The notes: a model not told the origin generated them from the letters alone. DNA of 64,000 nucleotides from Acetobacter oeni (GCF_011516825.1 NZ_WOTA01000020.1:1-64000); one strand, 5' to 3'. Numbered from the stretch's first letter, positions 54,723 to 63,710 are shown. Program-made: numbers and translations.

Positions 54723-55870
54723 GCGGCACCCACGATATCCGGAAGACAACATGCGCGGGGACTGCCGAAGGACACGCGGACCGGGTGACACGCAGCGCGT
54801 CTTCTCCCTCCTCCCTTCGCCCTCCCCTCATCCCTGCGCATGGGGGGCAGGTCAGCGCGATCATGCGCCATTTTCCCGATGCCACCCGCCCGTTCATCGA
54901 CCTGTCCACCGGTATCAATCCGGACGCCTATCCGCTACGCATGCCACCTCCCGGGAGCCTGACCCGCCTGCCCGAGGAAGAGGACGACCACGCCCTGCGG
55001 GAGGCCGCCGCTATCGCCTATGGCGCTGCCGCCCCGGACATGATCGCGACTGGTCCCGGCAGCCAGAGCCTGATCTCCCTCCTGCCCCGTCTTGTGCCCG
55101 CCCCGCGCGCCTGCCTGTGGGAGCCAACCTATTCCGGTCATGCAACCTCATGGCAACAGGCCGGAGCCACCCTGCAACATGTTTCCGACCTCGCCAGTTT
55201 CATGCGGGAAGCCGCACGGGAGAGTACGGCCTGCATCCTGTGCAACCCCAACAACCCGGACGGACGCATTCTCCCCGCGACGCAGCTACGGGAACTTGCG
55301 GACCTGTGTGCGTCACACGGCAACCATCTTGTCGTGGATGAGGCTTTTGCCGATTTCGACGCGGAAAGCCTCATACCGGTCCTGCCGCATCCGGGTCTGA
55401 TCATCCTGCGTTCATTCGGCAAGACCTGGGGATTGCCCGGCGTGCGGCTCGGATTTCTGCTGGCCTCTCCGGAAACGGCGGAACAGGCGCGCAACCTTGT
55501 CGGTGCCTGGCCCGTCAGCACACTGGCCCTTGCCGTCGGCGGGCAGGCGCTGCGTGACAGGGAATGGCTGGACCGTGCCCGCCTCACCGCGTCTCAGGCG
55601 AAGAACCGCCTTGTCGGGCTTCTGGACAGGACAGGACTGCGCAGCGAGGGGCAGGCAAGTCTGTTCACCCTTGTCCGGACGGACCGCGCAACGGATCTGT
55701 GGACCCATCTGTGCCGCCACGGGATCATCACCCGTTTGTTCAGCACAGAATCCGACAGCCTGCGTCTCGGTCTGCCCGGAGCCGAAGAGGCGTGGCAACG
55801 TCTGGAAGCAGTACTGGCAGAGTGGCGGCAACAGGCGCCGTTGTCTCCTGGAGCGCATACGGATGACTGA
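54719..55870 (+). CDS. cobC: L-threonine-O-3-phosphate decarboxylase-like aminotransferase (CobC)
   Basis: The 383-residue PLP enzyme starts at ATG 54719. A variable lead of about 35 residues precedes HGGQVSAIMRHFPDATRPFIDLSTGINPDAYP. CNPNNPDGRILP, VVDEAFADFDAE and the PLP-lysine segment ILRSFGKTWGLPGVRLGFLLA are clear. It supplies the aminopropanol phosphate arm for CbiB. It is cobC in Pseudomonas nomenclature (cobD of Salmonella). Confidence 0.93.
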   Translation: MSGTHDIRKTTCAGTAEGHADRVTRSASSPSSLRPPLIPAHGGQVSAIMRHFPDATRPFIDLSTGINPDAYPLRMPPPGSLTRLPEEEDDHALREAAAIAYGAAAPDMIATGPGSQSLISLLPRLVPAPRACLWEPTYSGHATSWQQAGATLQHVSDLASFMREAARESTACILCNPNNPDGRILPATQLRELADLCASHGNHLVVDEAFADFDAESLIPVLPHPGLIILRSFGKTWGLPGVRLGFLLASPETAEQARNLVGAWPVSTLALAVGGQALRDREWLDRARLTASQAKNRLVGLLDRTGLRSEGQASLFTLVRTDRATDLWTHLCRHGIITRLFSTESDSLRLGLPGAEEAWQRLEAVLAEWRQQAPLSPGAHTDD

Positions 55871-56504
55871 GGAATACGCGCAACGGAACCCCATAAAACC
55901 TGGGGGCACGAAAATCCTCGCCCTTGCGTCCGGTGTGCCGGACGAGACGAGACGCGGCATCATCCCCGCTCGCGACAGCGTGGCCAGCCAGGACAGCTCC
56001 ATTCTCGCATGGCTGCGGGAAACACGGCTCCGTTATCCGGTGATCGCCGCTCCGGACGTCGATCTGACGGATGTCGAGTCCGATGCCGAGAGGCCTCTTG
56101 TGCGCGAGACGGCCCTGCGCGACCGTGATCACGGACAGTGGCACGGACGCCCGCTCCGTGACCTTTCGCCAGAGGACATCTCCCGATGGATCATGGATCC
56201 GGATCACGCCGCGCCGGACGGCGAAAGCAACCGGATGATGCTCGACCGTGCCGGCCGCTGGCTGGAGGCATTACCGGCCGGGACGGGCGACCTTATCGTC
56301 ATCGCACGACCGACGATTATCCGGATGATGCTGATACATGCCCTTGGTGGCGGAGTGGACATGCGGCACCATCTGGACGTGCCGCCCTCAACCCGTAGCG
56401 CGATGTCCCGCCATACAGGCTGGCGGGTTTCCCTTGTGGGTGCACCACTGAGCAGTCGCGACGCCATGCCAGAAACGTCCGGACGGCTGGCTGAAAGCCG
56501 CTAG
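55863..56504 (+). CDS. Histidine-phosphatase-like protein with degenerate active site
   Basis: The 213-residue protein keeps the family middle (ALRDRDHGQWHGRPLRDLSPEDISRWIMDPDHAAPDGESNRMMLDRAGRWLEAL) but not the catalytic ends. The N-terminal RHG motif is absent (the equivalent region reads GVPDETRRGIIPARDS). The second His motif, usually HPTVIR, reads ARPTIIR. Relatives often lie next to cbtAB. It is probably catalytically inactive or has changed function. It overlaps cobC by 8 bases and the convergent cbtA by 4. Confidence 0.75.
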   Translation: MTEEYAQRNPIKPGGTKILALASGVPDETRRGIIPARDSVASQDSSILAWLRETRLRYPVIAAPDVDLTDVESDAERPLVRETALRDRDHGQWHGRPLRDLSPEDISRWIMDPDHAAPDGESNRMMLDRAGRWLEALPAGTGDLIVIARPTIIRMMLIHALGGGVDMRHHLDVPPSTRSAMSRHTGWRVSLVGAPLSSRDAMPETSGRLAESR

Positions 56505-57232
56505 ATCCTACGCTGCCCACTCTTTGCGGATATCAGGACAGCCGAGGCCATCGGTCCGAAGATCAGTCCCAGCCCTCCCCACAGAACAACCTGCATCCCG
56601 ATGGCGGCCTCGCGGAAACGCCAGAGAACGACGGCGGGGAAATTCGCCGGCACCTCGTTGATATCTGGCAGAGCGCTCTGCACCAGCGCCACCAGAACAA
56701 CGAACAGACCGCCTCCGCACAATGCACCGTTCCAGGCCCCAAAACGCTGCGCCAGCCGACGGCCCACCAGAATGGAAACCGCCATCACGCACAATGACAG
56801 CGTGATCATCTCGAAATACGTTGCAGTGCGCAGCCCTATGGTCCCCGGCTGTCCCACCGCAGGAGGATTGGGCGGATATTTCAGATCGGGGATCAGCACA
56901 AATGTCAGAAATCCCGCGCCTGCCAGCAGCATCGCCAACGCACGTGGCGAGATCCGGCCCATGCGCCCATAAGCAAACGCAAAGGCAATCGCGAAAATTC
57001 CGCCATACGCCGCGCCATAGAGTGTGGCAGCCGTGAAAAGCCCGAACGAGGCCTGCACCGCGCGGCTGACAAGTTCGGGCTCGTCGTGCATTCCGGCCAT
57101 CGCGTCCCTCGCGCTTTCAAAGGCGATGGACAGGTTGACCTGCGGCTCCCCGAACACGCGCGCGAAGAGAAACGCCAGACAGGCGGCGAGAACACCCGCG
57201 ATCATACCGCGAGCGAGAAGGCGTCCAGCCAT
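56501..57232 (-). CDS. cbtA: CbtA cobalt transporter subunit
   Basis: From MAGRLLARGMIAGVLAACLAFLFARVFGEP the protein has 243 residues and five predicted membrane segments. IAFAFAYGRMGRISPRALAMLLAGAGFLTFVLIPDLKYPPNPPAVGQPGTIGLRTATYF is diagnostic of CbtA. It forms the predicted B12-regulated cobalt uptake system with CbtB. It starts 16 bases after the cbtB stop. Confidence 0.93.
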   Translation of the reverse strand: MAGRLLARGMIAGVLAACLAFLFARVFGEPQVNLSIAFESARDAMAGMHDEPELVSRAVQASFGLFTAATLYGAAYGGIFAIAFAFAYGRMGRISPRALAMLLAGAGFLTFVLIPDLKYPPNPPAVGQPGTIGLRTATYFEMITLSLCVMAVSILVGRRLAQRFGAWNGALCGGGLFVVLVALVQSALPDINEVPANFPAVVLWRFREAAIGMQVVLWGGLGLIFGPMASAVLISAKSGQRRI

Positions 57233-57248
57233 CAGGAAATTCCGAAAA

Positions 57249-57470
57249 TCAGTGGCAGGGAAAACCCAGCAGATGGCGTCCGTCATGCACGAATTCATGC
57301 ACCGCATGTCCCGCTATCAGCGACGTGGCACCCTGCTCAGCCCCCACGAAATACAACATCATCGCAGCCAGAAGGAGACCGAAGACTGCCCAAGGCACAA
57401 GAGCGCGCAGGGGAATGGCGTCCGGCACAGTGGAAGAGGCAGGAAAAGATGAAGAAAAACCGTGGCTCAT
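57249..57470 (-). CDS. cbtB: CbtB cobalt transporter subunit
   Basis: This 73-residue protein has one membrane segment (LRALVPWAVFGLLLAAMMLYFVG) and a C-terminal histidine-rich tail (HAVHEFVHDGRHLLGFPCH) that should bind cobalt. Both are hallmarks of CbtB. A cobalamin riboswitch lies immediately upstream on the minus strand. Confidence 0.94.
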   Translation of the reverse strand: MSHGFSSSFPASSTVPDAIPLRALVPWAVFGLLLAAMMLYFVGAEQGATSLIAGHAVHEFVHDGRHLLGFPCH

Positions 57471-57524
57471 AACAGGCTCCGTTCGGAAAACCGCGCTCCG
57501 GGATGGGACAATGGAACAACGGAG

Positions 57525-57645
57525 GTCTGGCTCTCCATCGCGCAGGACACGGTGGAATTACAGTGGCGCGACCGCGTCGGAGTTTCACCGACTTCCCCTG
57601 TTTTCCTGTGATACACCTTAATTCCAGCACCCTGCCTGTCAATGG
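57525..57645 (-). promoter_or_regulatory. Cobalamin riboswitch upstream of cbtBA
   Basis: Read on the minus strand: GGTGCTGGAATTAAGGTG near 57630, ACAGGGGAAGTCGGTGAAA, CCGACGCGGTCGC, the core GCCACTG near 57561-57567 and the B12 box GAGAGCCAGACCTCC at 57531-57545. The box is less canonical than in the operon at 40571 (CAGACC in place of GGAGACC). About 55 bases separate it from the cbtB start, room for a translation-blocking hairpin. Confidence 0.9.
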
Positions 57646-57751
57646 ACAGACGTATGTTCCTGCCTCCTTTGGGCCTTCTGCCGGCAGCAGGAGATCGATT
57701 CATCCACGTGACATATTGATGCGGCTTCCCTGACCTCGTTATAGGAAAATA

Positions 57752-57828
57752 AGCTGATGGTTCCGTGCGAATCGATGAAAAAGAAAGGCTGGGGCGCTCC
57801 CGGTGGTCCCTGAGGCAGGAGACCTGCC
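57752..57828 (+). promoter_or_regulatory. Orphan B12-box remnant of a cobalamin riboswitch
   Basis: AGGCAGGAGACCTGCC at 57813-57828 matches the B12 box consensus almost completely, oriented rightward. TGATGGTTCCGTGCG at 57755-57769 resembles the 5' arm of the same RNA. The central GCCACTG core is absent and no rightward gene follows, since cobO lies downstream on the other strand. The box itself is also an inverted repeat (GGCAGG-AGA-CCTGCC). Confidence 0.55.
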
Positions 57829-57875
57829 ATGAACCTGTTGAGAAAACAGATGTCACAGCATCCGGGTATCACCTT

Positions 57876-58484
57876 TCAGAATTCGATTCCTTCCTGCGCC
57901 CGGACGCCCGCCTTGAAGTGATGCTTCACCGGCATCATCTCCGTGACCATGTCCGCTGCCTCGATCAGCGCTGGTTTCGCGTTGCGGCCCGTCACCCAGA
58001 CATGCTGACCAGCAGACCGGGCAGCGATATCCGTCAGCACGCGGTCCAGCGCGAGGTAATCGTAACGCAGGGCAATGTTGAGTTCGTCCAGAATGACGAG
58101 CGCGATATCCTCGGACTGTAAAGCCTGTTTCGCTATATCCCAGGCCCGTTCGCACGCGGCGATGTCACGTTCCCGATCCTGCGTTTCCCAGGTGAAACCT
58201 TCACCCAGCGCATGCCACGTCACCTGGTCGCCAAACCGTTCGAGCGCATGACGCTCCCCCGTATCCCATGCGCCCTTGATGAACTGGATCACCACCACCT
58301 TTTTGCCCCGGCCAAGCATACGCAGCGCCAGTCCGAAGGCGGCGGTGGACTTGCCCTTGCCTGCACCCGTATGGACGGCAAGCAACCCCCGCGTCTCGGT
58401 TTTGGAAGCGACCTCGCGATCCTGAACCGCCTTGCGCTTCGCCATCTTTTCGCGATGACGCGCGTTCTCGTCCATCTCTGTCAT
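57876..58484 (-). CDS. cobO: Cob(I)yrinic acid a,c-diamide adenosyltransferase
   Basis: The 202-residue CobA/CobO-type enzyme adenosylates the corrinoid cobalt. It has the P-loop VHTGAGKGKSTAAFGLALRMLG, VVVIQFIKGAWDTGE, VTWHALGEGFTWET, VILDELNIALRYDYL and HVWVTGRNAKPALIEAADMVTEM. It overlaps the cobP stop by 4 bases and ends towards the orphan B12 box. Confidence 0.95.
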   Translation of the reverse strand: MTEMDENARHREKMAKRKAVQDREVASKTETRGLLAVHTGAGKGKSTAAFGLALRMLGRGKKVVVIQFIKGAWDTGERHALERFGDQVTWHALGEGFTWETQDRERDIAACERAWDIAKQALQSEDIALVILDELNIALRYDYLALDRVLTDIAARSAGQHVWVTGRNAKPALIEAADMVTEMMPVKHHFKAGVRAQEGIEF

Positions 58485-59002
58485 ACTGTTCCCTTTCCTC
58501 CCGCCGGCTTCGCAACCAGCGGAAAACCCGCGACCGTCAGGACGACCCTGTCCGCCACCGCCGCGATTTTCTGATGCAGCCAGCCCGCCTCGTCACGAAA
58601 GCGGCGAGCCAGAGCATTGTCCGGCACAATACCAAGCCCCACTTCGTTGCCGACCAGCACCGTGAGCCCCTGTCGGGCGGTCAGTACCTCCAGCAAAGTA
58701 TGCGTCGCCTCGGGAATATTATGTTCCTCCAGCAAAAGATTGCTCAGCCAGAGCGTCAGGCAATCAACCAGCACAGGTTTCTCGCCCACGTCCCGCAAGA
58801 CCTGTGACAACGCGACCGGTTCTTCCACCGTCAGCCACCCCGCGCCGCGCTCCAGCTGATGCCGCGCGATCCGCGCGCGCATTTCCTCATCCCACGCACG
58901 GCCGGTCGCAACATAAATCCAAGGTCCCGGCTGTCGGCACACGACCGATTCCGCGTAGCGGCTTTTCCCGGAGCGTGCTCCGCCCAGAACCAGTTCAATC
59001 AT
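58481..59002 (-). CDS. cobP: Adenosylcobinamide kinase / adenosylcobinamide-phosphate guanylyltransferase
   Basis: The 173-residue bifunctional enzyme (CobU in Salmonella) phosphorylates and guanylylates adenosylcobinamide. It has LVLGGARSGKSRYAESVV, IYVATGRAWDEEMRARIARHQLERG with the guanylylated His, LVDCLTLWLSNLLLEE and LVGNEVGLGIVPDNALARRFRDEAGWLHQ. It starts 23 bases from cobT on the other strand. Confidence 0.95.
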   Translation of the reverse strand: MIELVLGGARSGKSRYAESVVCRQPGPWIYVATGRAWDEEMRARIARHQLERGAGWLTVEEPVALSQVLRDVGEKPVLVDCLTLWLSNLLLEEHNIPEATHTLLEVLTARQGLTVLVGNEVGLGIVPDNALARRFRDEAGWLHQKIAAVADRVVLTVAGFPLVAKPAGGKGTV

Positions 59003-59025
59003 TGCTCTCTTCCTCCGGACGCGGC

Positions 59026-60054
59026 ATGTCCCTGCTCATGACCCGCTCGCCCTTTCCCGATCCTGAAGCACTCCGTCGCGCCTGCCTTTCCCCGCGTCCT
59101 GCCGATGAGGACGCCGCCCGGGCCGTCAGCGAACGGGATGCCCAACTGACCAAACCGGCGGGCAGCCTCGGTCGACTTGAAGAGCTTGTCGCCTGGCTGG
59201 CACACTGGCAGCACCGCGCGCCACCCACTCTCGAACATGTGCAATGTCTGGTCTTCGCTGGCAACCATGGTGTCGTGGCGCAGGGGGTGTCCGCGTGGCC
59301 AGCCGAAGTAACGGGGTTGATGACCCACAATTTCCGCAACGGTGGTGCCGCCATCAACCAGTTGGCCCAAAATGCCCAGGCGCGTCTCGATGTGATCGAA
59401 CTGGAAGACCTTCGTCCGACAGGCGACTTCACAAAAGAGCCCGCCATGACGCCGGACACCTTTCTTCGCATCGTCAATACCGGTTTCAGTGCTGTCGATC
59501 CGCAGGCTGATCTGGTCTGTCTGGGGGAAATGGGAATTGGCAACACCACCACCGCTTCGGCGCTGGCCGCCGCTCTGTTCGGCGGCAACACCAGCTGCTG
59601 GGTCGGCCCCGGCGCTGGCAGCGACGCGGCAGGTATGGAGCGAAAAATCGCTGCACTGGGAGCTGGCCTAGCTTACCACTACAGCACCATGGCAGAGCCG
59701 CTTGAGATTGCCCGCTGTCTGGGTGGTCATGAACTGGCCGCCATCATGGGCGCCATCCTCGCAGCGCGGAAACATGGTATTCCCGTGCTGCTGGACGGGT
59801 TTGTCTGCACGGCCGCCGCAGCCCCCCTGTTCCGCCTGCATCCGGACGGGCTGGCCCATTGCCGTATCGCACATTCCTCCGCCGAACCAGGCCATGCCCG
59901 ACTGGCAGCGGCGCTTGGACAGGCCCCGCTGCTCGATTTCGGGCTCCGACTGGGCGAAGCCTCTGGCGCGGCACTGGCCGTCCCTTTGCTGCGTGGGGCA
60001 CTGGCCTGCCACACGGGAATGCACAGCTTTGCCGAGGCCGGCATTGGCATCTGA
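59026..60054 (+). CDS. cobT: Nicotinate-nucleotide:dimethylbenzimidazole phosphoribosyltransferase
   Basis: From MSLLMTRSPFPDPEAL the enzyme has 342 residues (CobU in Pseudomonas nomenclature). It activates dimethylbenzimidazole to alpha-ribazole phosphate. It has LTKPAGSLGRLEELVAWLA, VFAGNHGVVAQGVSAWPAEVTGLMTHNFRNGGAAIN, LGEMGIGNTTTASAL, LDGFVCTAAAAPLF and the C-terminal HTGMHSFAEAGI. The start is the first ATG after a poorly placed TCCTCC-like stretch, and Met at 59038 is an alternative. Confidence 0.95.
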   Translation: MSLLMTRSPFPDPEALRRACLSPRPADEDAARAVSERDAQLTKPAGSLGRLEELVAWLAHWQHRAPPTLEHVQCLVFAGNHGVVAQGVSAWPAEVTGLMTHNFRNGGAAINQLAQNAQARLDVIELEDLRPTGDFTKEPAMTPDTFLRIVNTGFSAVDPQADLVCLGEMGIGNTTTASALAAALFGGNTSCWVGPGAGSDAAGMERKIAALGAGLAYHYSTMAEPLEIARCLGGHELAAIMGAILAARKHGIPVLLDGFVCTAAAAPLFRLHPDGLAHCRIAHSSAEPGHARLAAALGQAPLLDFGLRLGEASGAALAVPLLRGALACHTGMHSFAEAGIGI

Positions 60055-60820
60055 CAACTGCCTCTTCCGCAATCTGGCCGCTGACCTGCTGGCGGCTGCA
60101 GGGTTGTTCACGCGCCTGCCGCTCGGCTGGCTGGAAAAACATGCCGGGCCGGTCTGCCTGAGCCGCTCGGTCTGGCTCTGGCCTTTGATCGGCGCGGCTA
60201 TCGGAACGTTCACGGCTCTTCTCACGACCGGGGGGCTGTGCATTGGGCTGCCGCCGTTCATCGCGGCCCTTTGCGGCGTCATGGGACAGTTGCTGCTGAC
60301 CGGCGGCCTCCATGAAGACGGGCTGGCCGATACGGCAGACGGACTTGGTGGCGGCAGCACGATGAACAAGCGCCTCGCCATCATGCGCGACAGCCGGATT
60401 GGAACCTACGGTGCCCTGGCTCTGTTCACCTGTGTCACTTTGCGCACCGCCTGTATCGCCGCGCTCGCACCTTATATATTAATTCCTGCAATAGCATTTT
60501 CCGGAATGATATCCCGCGCCTCCCTCCTCGTGCTGCTCACCACCACTCCGCCTGCGCGAAAAGATGGGCTTGCGGCAGCCCTTCTCCCCCTGCCCCGCCT
60601 GCCGCTCTGGCTGGCTAGTCTGGTTGCGCTGGGAGCCGGCGTGTTTCTCGTTCCGTCCGCGACACTGGCCGGCGCCAGCGTGGCCGCCCTGCTCGTTACC
60701 CTTGTCATGCGCCGTCTCTTACAACGCACTCTCGGGGGATTTACAGGCGATACACTCGGCGCGACGGTCGTTCTGTCCGAACTGGCTGTTCTGCTGCTTC
60801 TGGTTGCGTCACGGGGCTGA
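60044..60820 (+). CDS. cobS: Adenosylcobinamide-GDP ribazoletransferase (cobalamin synthase)
   Basis: The 258-residue membrane enzyme (CobV in Pseudomonas nomenclature) joins adenosylcobinamide-GDP and alpha-ribazole. It starts at a TTG overlapping the cobT end. RNLAADLLAAAGLFTRLPLGW, TGGLHEDGLADTADGLGGG with metal-binding Asp, KRLAIMRDSRIGTYGALAL and FTGDTLGATVVLSELAVLLLL are typical. Its 3' end overlaps the convergent phosphatase gene by 80 bases. Confidence 0.93.
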   Translation: MASDNCLFRNLAADLLAAAGLFTRLPLGWLEKHAGPVCLSRSVWLWPLIGAAIGTFTALLTTGGLCIGLPPFIAALCGVMGQLLLTGGLHEDGLADTADGLGGGSTMNKRLAIMRDSRIGTYGALALFTCVTLRTACIAALAPYILIPAIAFSGMISRASLLVLLTTTPPARKDGLAAALLPLPRLPLWLASLVALGAGVFLVPSATLAGASVAALLVTLVMRRLLQRTLGGFTGDTLGATVVLSELAVLLLLVASRG

Positions 60821-61340
60821 ACGTCAGAATCTCTCCCGATGGAAGAGCCGGTCGTGAGAGGTCTGGCGCGCGCCCTTCGACAAGTGATTGAAGGACACGC
60901 AGAGGACCGCCATGCGACAAGATCGCACAGGTCTCTTCCGATGGCAGATCAGCATGAAATGCCGTGACCCGTTCGCACAATACCCGGCCGCTTTCGCCCT
61001 CTGGAGGAGCAAAATCCATCAGGTCTGCTGCCCACCGATCCAGTTCCGCACGCGGCATATCGTTCCAGAGCTGTCCTTCCCATGTGCCGAAATCAAGTTC
61101 GGCCAGACGGGGATCAAGACAGACTGAGATTCCAGCGATTGCCGCACTATATTCTGCCGGGATACGACAGCGGGAGAGAGGAGACGCATAGAGCCGGGTG
61201 ACACCGGTCTGACGAAGGGCTCTGATCAGACGTGCGGCAAAATCCTCCCATTTTTCCGCCAGCGGAACATCGAGATGACCATAACAGATGCCGGGGCGCA
61301 CTGTGACGGACGGATGTCGGGCGATACAGCAAACAACCAT
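60741..61340 (-). CDS. Alpha-ribazole phosphatase-like histidine phosphatase
   Basis: From MVVCCIARHPSVTVRPGICYGHLDVPLAE the protein has 199 residues. The catalytic motif reads RHP in place of RHG but keeps the His. LYASPLSRC, RLAELDFGTWEGQLWNDMPRAELDRW and AILSHGGPLRVLQSL complete the active site. It would remove the 5' phosphate of alpha-ribazole phosphate before or after the CobS step. It is last in the cobalamin block. Upstream (61341-61497) no gene is seen. Confidence 0.82.
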   Translation of the reverse strand: MVVCCIARHPSVTVRPGICYGHLDVPLAEKWEDFAARLIRALRQTGVTRLYASPLSRCRIPAEYSAAIAGISVCLDPRLAELDFGTWEGQLWNDMPRAELDRWAADLMDFAPPEGESGRVLCERVTAFHADLPSEETCAILSHGGPLRVLQSLVEGRAPDLSRPALPSGEILTFSPVTQPEAAEQPVRTERPSRRVYRL

Positions 61341-61497
61341 TAATTCACGTGTCCGATGGCAGGAATCCGCCCTTTCGTACCAAATAGCAGCATGATGCGG
61401 AAGGCAAAGAAAGTAATCGGTGATCAAGGGAGCTTGTCATAGAGAAACAATTGGGTTCAAAACCTGTTAACCCGTTGAATTAAGCGCAATGAGTAAT

Positions 61498-62140
61498 TCA
61501 CAGGCTGGTAAGGAGAAAAGCCAGTGAGTGAAGTGTTTTTGCTGTCTCAGCATTAAAGTTTGCAGGGATCCATCGTGAATGGATGACGGCTACTGCGAGA
61601 TAGATCCTTGTGCTGAAGTTTTTGTCGGCGCGCATGGCGACACGCCTGAACTCCCTGAGCTTGCGAAAGAAGTTCTCGATCAGGTGGTGCCATGTATACA
61701 TTTCCCGATCCAACGCGAGTGGCTGACGCCGCCTCGGGTGTTAGGAAATAACGACTTTAGCGCTGTATTCGTTGAGATCGGCAATGAGAACATTGCTGTC
61801 AAATGCCTTGTCCGCAATGAAGGCGTCGAACGTCATCCCTTCAATCAGAGGAGACACCTCGACACTATCATGGCGCTGTCCCGGCATCAGGCGAAAGTGT
61901 CCCAGATTGTCCAGAACATCTGTCAATGCGAGAATCTTCGTCGTCATGCCGCCTCTCGAGCGCCCAAGGGCCTGGCTCTGAGCCCCCTTTTGCGCCCAGG
62001 CCGTGGCGATGAACCTTTACAATCGTCGCATCGGCCATCGCATATTCCATATCGGGCTCACCGGACAGGGCATCAAAAATCCGTCTGAAAACATCGGCAT
62101 TACGCCACTCGCTGAAGCGACGGTAGACTTGTGACGGTTT
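61498..62140 (-). pseudogene. IS5-family transposase, broken
   Basis: Read on the minus strand: YRRFSEWRNADVFRRIFDALSGEPDMEYAMADATIVKVHRHG, then a frameshift at GGGGGC near 61985 (possibly programmed). Next come MTTKILALTDVLDNLGHFRLMPGQRHDSVEVSPLIEGMTFDAFIADKAFDSN and VVIS, then a TAA at 61741-61743 where relatives have Gln. The same frame goes on with HPRRRQPLALDREMYTWHHLIENFFRKLREFRRVAMRADK. The premature stop makes it non-functional. The N-terminal quarter is missing or replaced, and 62141-62388 holds no gene. Confidence 0.82.
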
Positions 62141-62388
62141 TGTGCTGGTCTGGGGTCTTGTTATGCCACCCGAGCTTCGAAGGCGAGAGGACTGATGCTG
62201 CCATGCCCAGGCTTGCACCCGCAACTCTTCTGAAGAAGCCGTTGCCGTTACACGAAGCCTCGTCACGATCGCAAATGTCCCTTCAAGGGCGGATAATTTT
62301 TGAGGTAGACACTGCAGAAAAGATAGTTCTGATCATATCCGGATTACTCTTTCGTAAGCTGGCCGGACCTCCAATAACGTCCAACATA

Positions 62389-63660
62389 TTATGAACTTTT
62401 CGTTTGTTGTTTCAAAATCATGTTTACTTCGCGCTCCCGGATAACTCCCTGTCGCCAGACCTCGCCCGGCTGAACTCCGTTCAGTCGCCAATCGCCCAGT
62501 TCCCTCGCACGCTGCACGGCGGGATTATGCGATGCCAGCACACGTGCATTCCGCCAGTGCCGATCAAGTTTAAGCTTCTCACTCGTCGCTGAAGCCCCTC
62601 CCACTTCGAAAAGCGATGTCGCGGCCTCAAGCACCAGAGGCAGCAGCACCTGCTGGGCATGGTAAGCTTCCAGTTCTGCCTGAAATGACAGTTCCTCATC
62701 ATCTTCGCCCGCTTCGCGCAGCGCCGCGGCCCGGTCCAGCGTCTGCGCGACCCGGCCCACCAACGCTTCTGAAGCAAAGGCAAGACTCGACAGACGACCG
62801 ACAATACCCTGCACCAGCGGATCATGACGGGGGCTTGTTTTCCCCGGGACCCCGAATGTCCGGCTTCGAGGCTGAACAAAATCGACCGTGTCGCGCAAAA
62901 TCGCACGAGCAATCCCCGCAAGCGTTGCAAGATGAAATGTCTGATAATATGCGAGTAGAAAACGATTGATTGGAAAATCGTCTCCTGTGTTACGGTGATA
63001 GATCTGCCACTCCTGAACAGGCACATCCTCAAACACGGTCGTTCCGCTACCCGTTAGCCTCTGCCCGAAACCGTCCCAGTCATCAATGCGTGTTACGCCA
63101 GAAGCATTGACCGGAACAGCGACCCTGACCCGGTCATCGCCGTCCATCGCAATAACGGCAATCCAGTCAGCATAAAGCGATCCGGTCGAATAATATTTCC
63201 GTCCGTTCAGGCTCCAGCCACCATCAGTCCGCGTCAGATTCGTTTCCGTCGATGTGCTGGCCGACAGTTCTGCCATTGCCGCTCCAAAAAGCGCGCCTTC
63301 CGCAATCCGTTCCAGCCAGCTGGCCGAAAGCGGATCATCGGATTTCCTCACTCTTTGCCGCTCCTCCTCAACAAACGCGAAGTGTGCCCGTATAATCTGT
63401 GGAATATTGGAATCAGCTGCGGCGAGACTGACGAGCAGGGAAACTGTTTCAGGAATCGAAAGTCCCGCGCCACCCTGCTCCTGTGGCACCCGAAGTTTCA
63501 GAAAACCGGTCTCGCGCAACCATTTTACCGGCTCAAAAGCAAGCGTCCGGCTTCGTTCGCGCTCAACGGCCCCTTCCTCTATGCGCTGAAAAACCTCCTG
63601 AAACCGTTTTTCGACATCCGAACCCACTTGCCCGATATCCGCTGCTGAACAGGCGCTCAT
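62389..63660 (-). CDS. Acyl-CoA dehydrogenase-fold flavoprotein (SfnB/DszC-like monooxygenase)
   Basis: From MSACSAADIGQVGSD the protein has 423 residues. It has the acyl-CoA dehydrogenase fold: LRVPQEQGGAGLSIPETVSLLVSLAAADSNIPQIIRAHF, LNGRKYYSTGSLYADWIAVIA, and the helical C-terminal domain (LASHNPAVQRARELGDWRLNG). The lack of the usual catalytic Glu region and the YSTGS motif point to the DszC/SfnB group of reduced-flavin monooxygenases used in organosulfur compound breakdown. It is divergent from another member starting at 63793. Confidence 0.82.
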   Translation of the reverse strand: MSACSAADIGQVGSDVEKRFQEVFQRIEEGAVERERSRTLAFEPVKWLRETGFLKLRVPQEQGGAGLSIPETVSLLVSLAAADSNIPQIIRAHFAFVEEERQRVRKSDDPLSASWLERIAEGALFGAAMAELSASTSTETNLTRTDGGWSLNGRKYYSTGSLYADWIAVIAMDGDDRVRVAVPVNASGVTRIDDWDGFGQRLTGSGTTVFEDVPVQEWQIYHRNTGDDFPINRFLLAYYQTFHLATLAGIARAILRDTVDFVQPRSRTFGVPGKTSPRHDPLVQGIVGRLSSLAFASEALVGRVAQTLDRAAALREAGEDDEELSFQAELEAYHAQQVLLPLVLEAATSLFEVGGASATSEKLKLDRHWRNARVLASHNPAVQRARELGDWRLNGVQPGEVWRQGVIREREVNMILKQQTKSS

Positions 63661-63710
63661 ACATCCCACCATATTACTATTTTATACTGTAATTATTTAC
63701 TTTCAGCACA

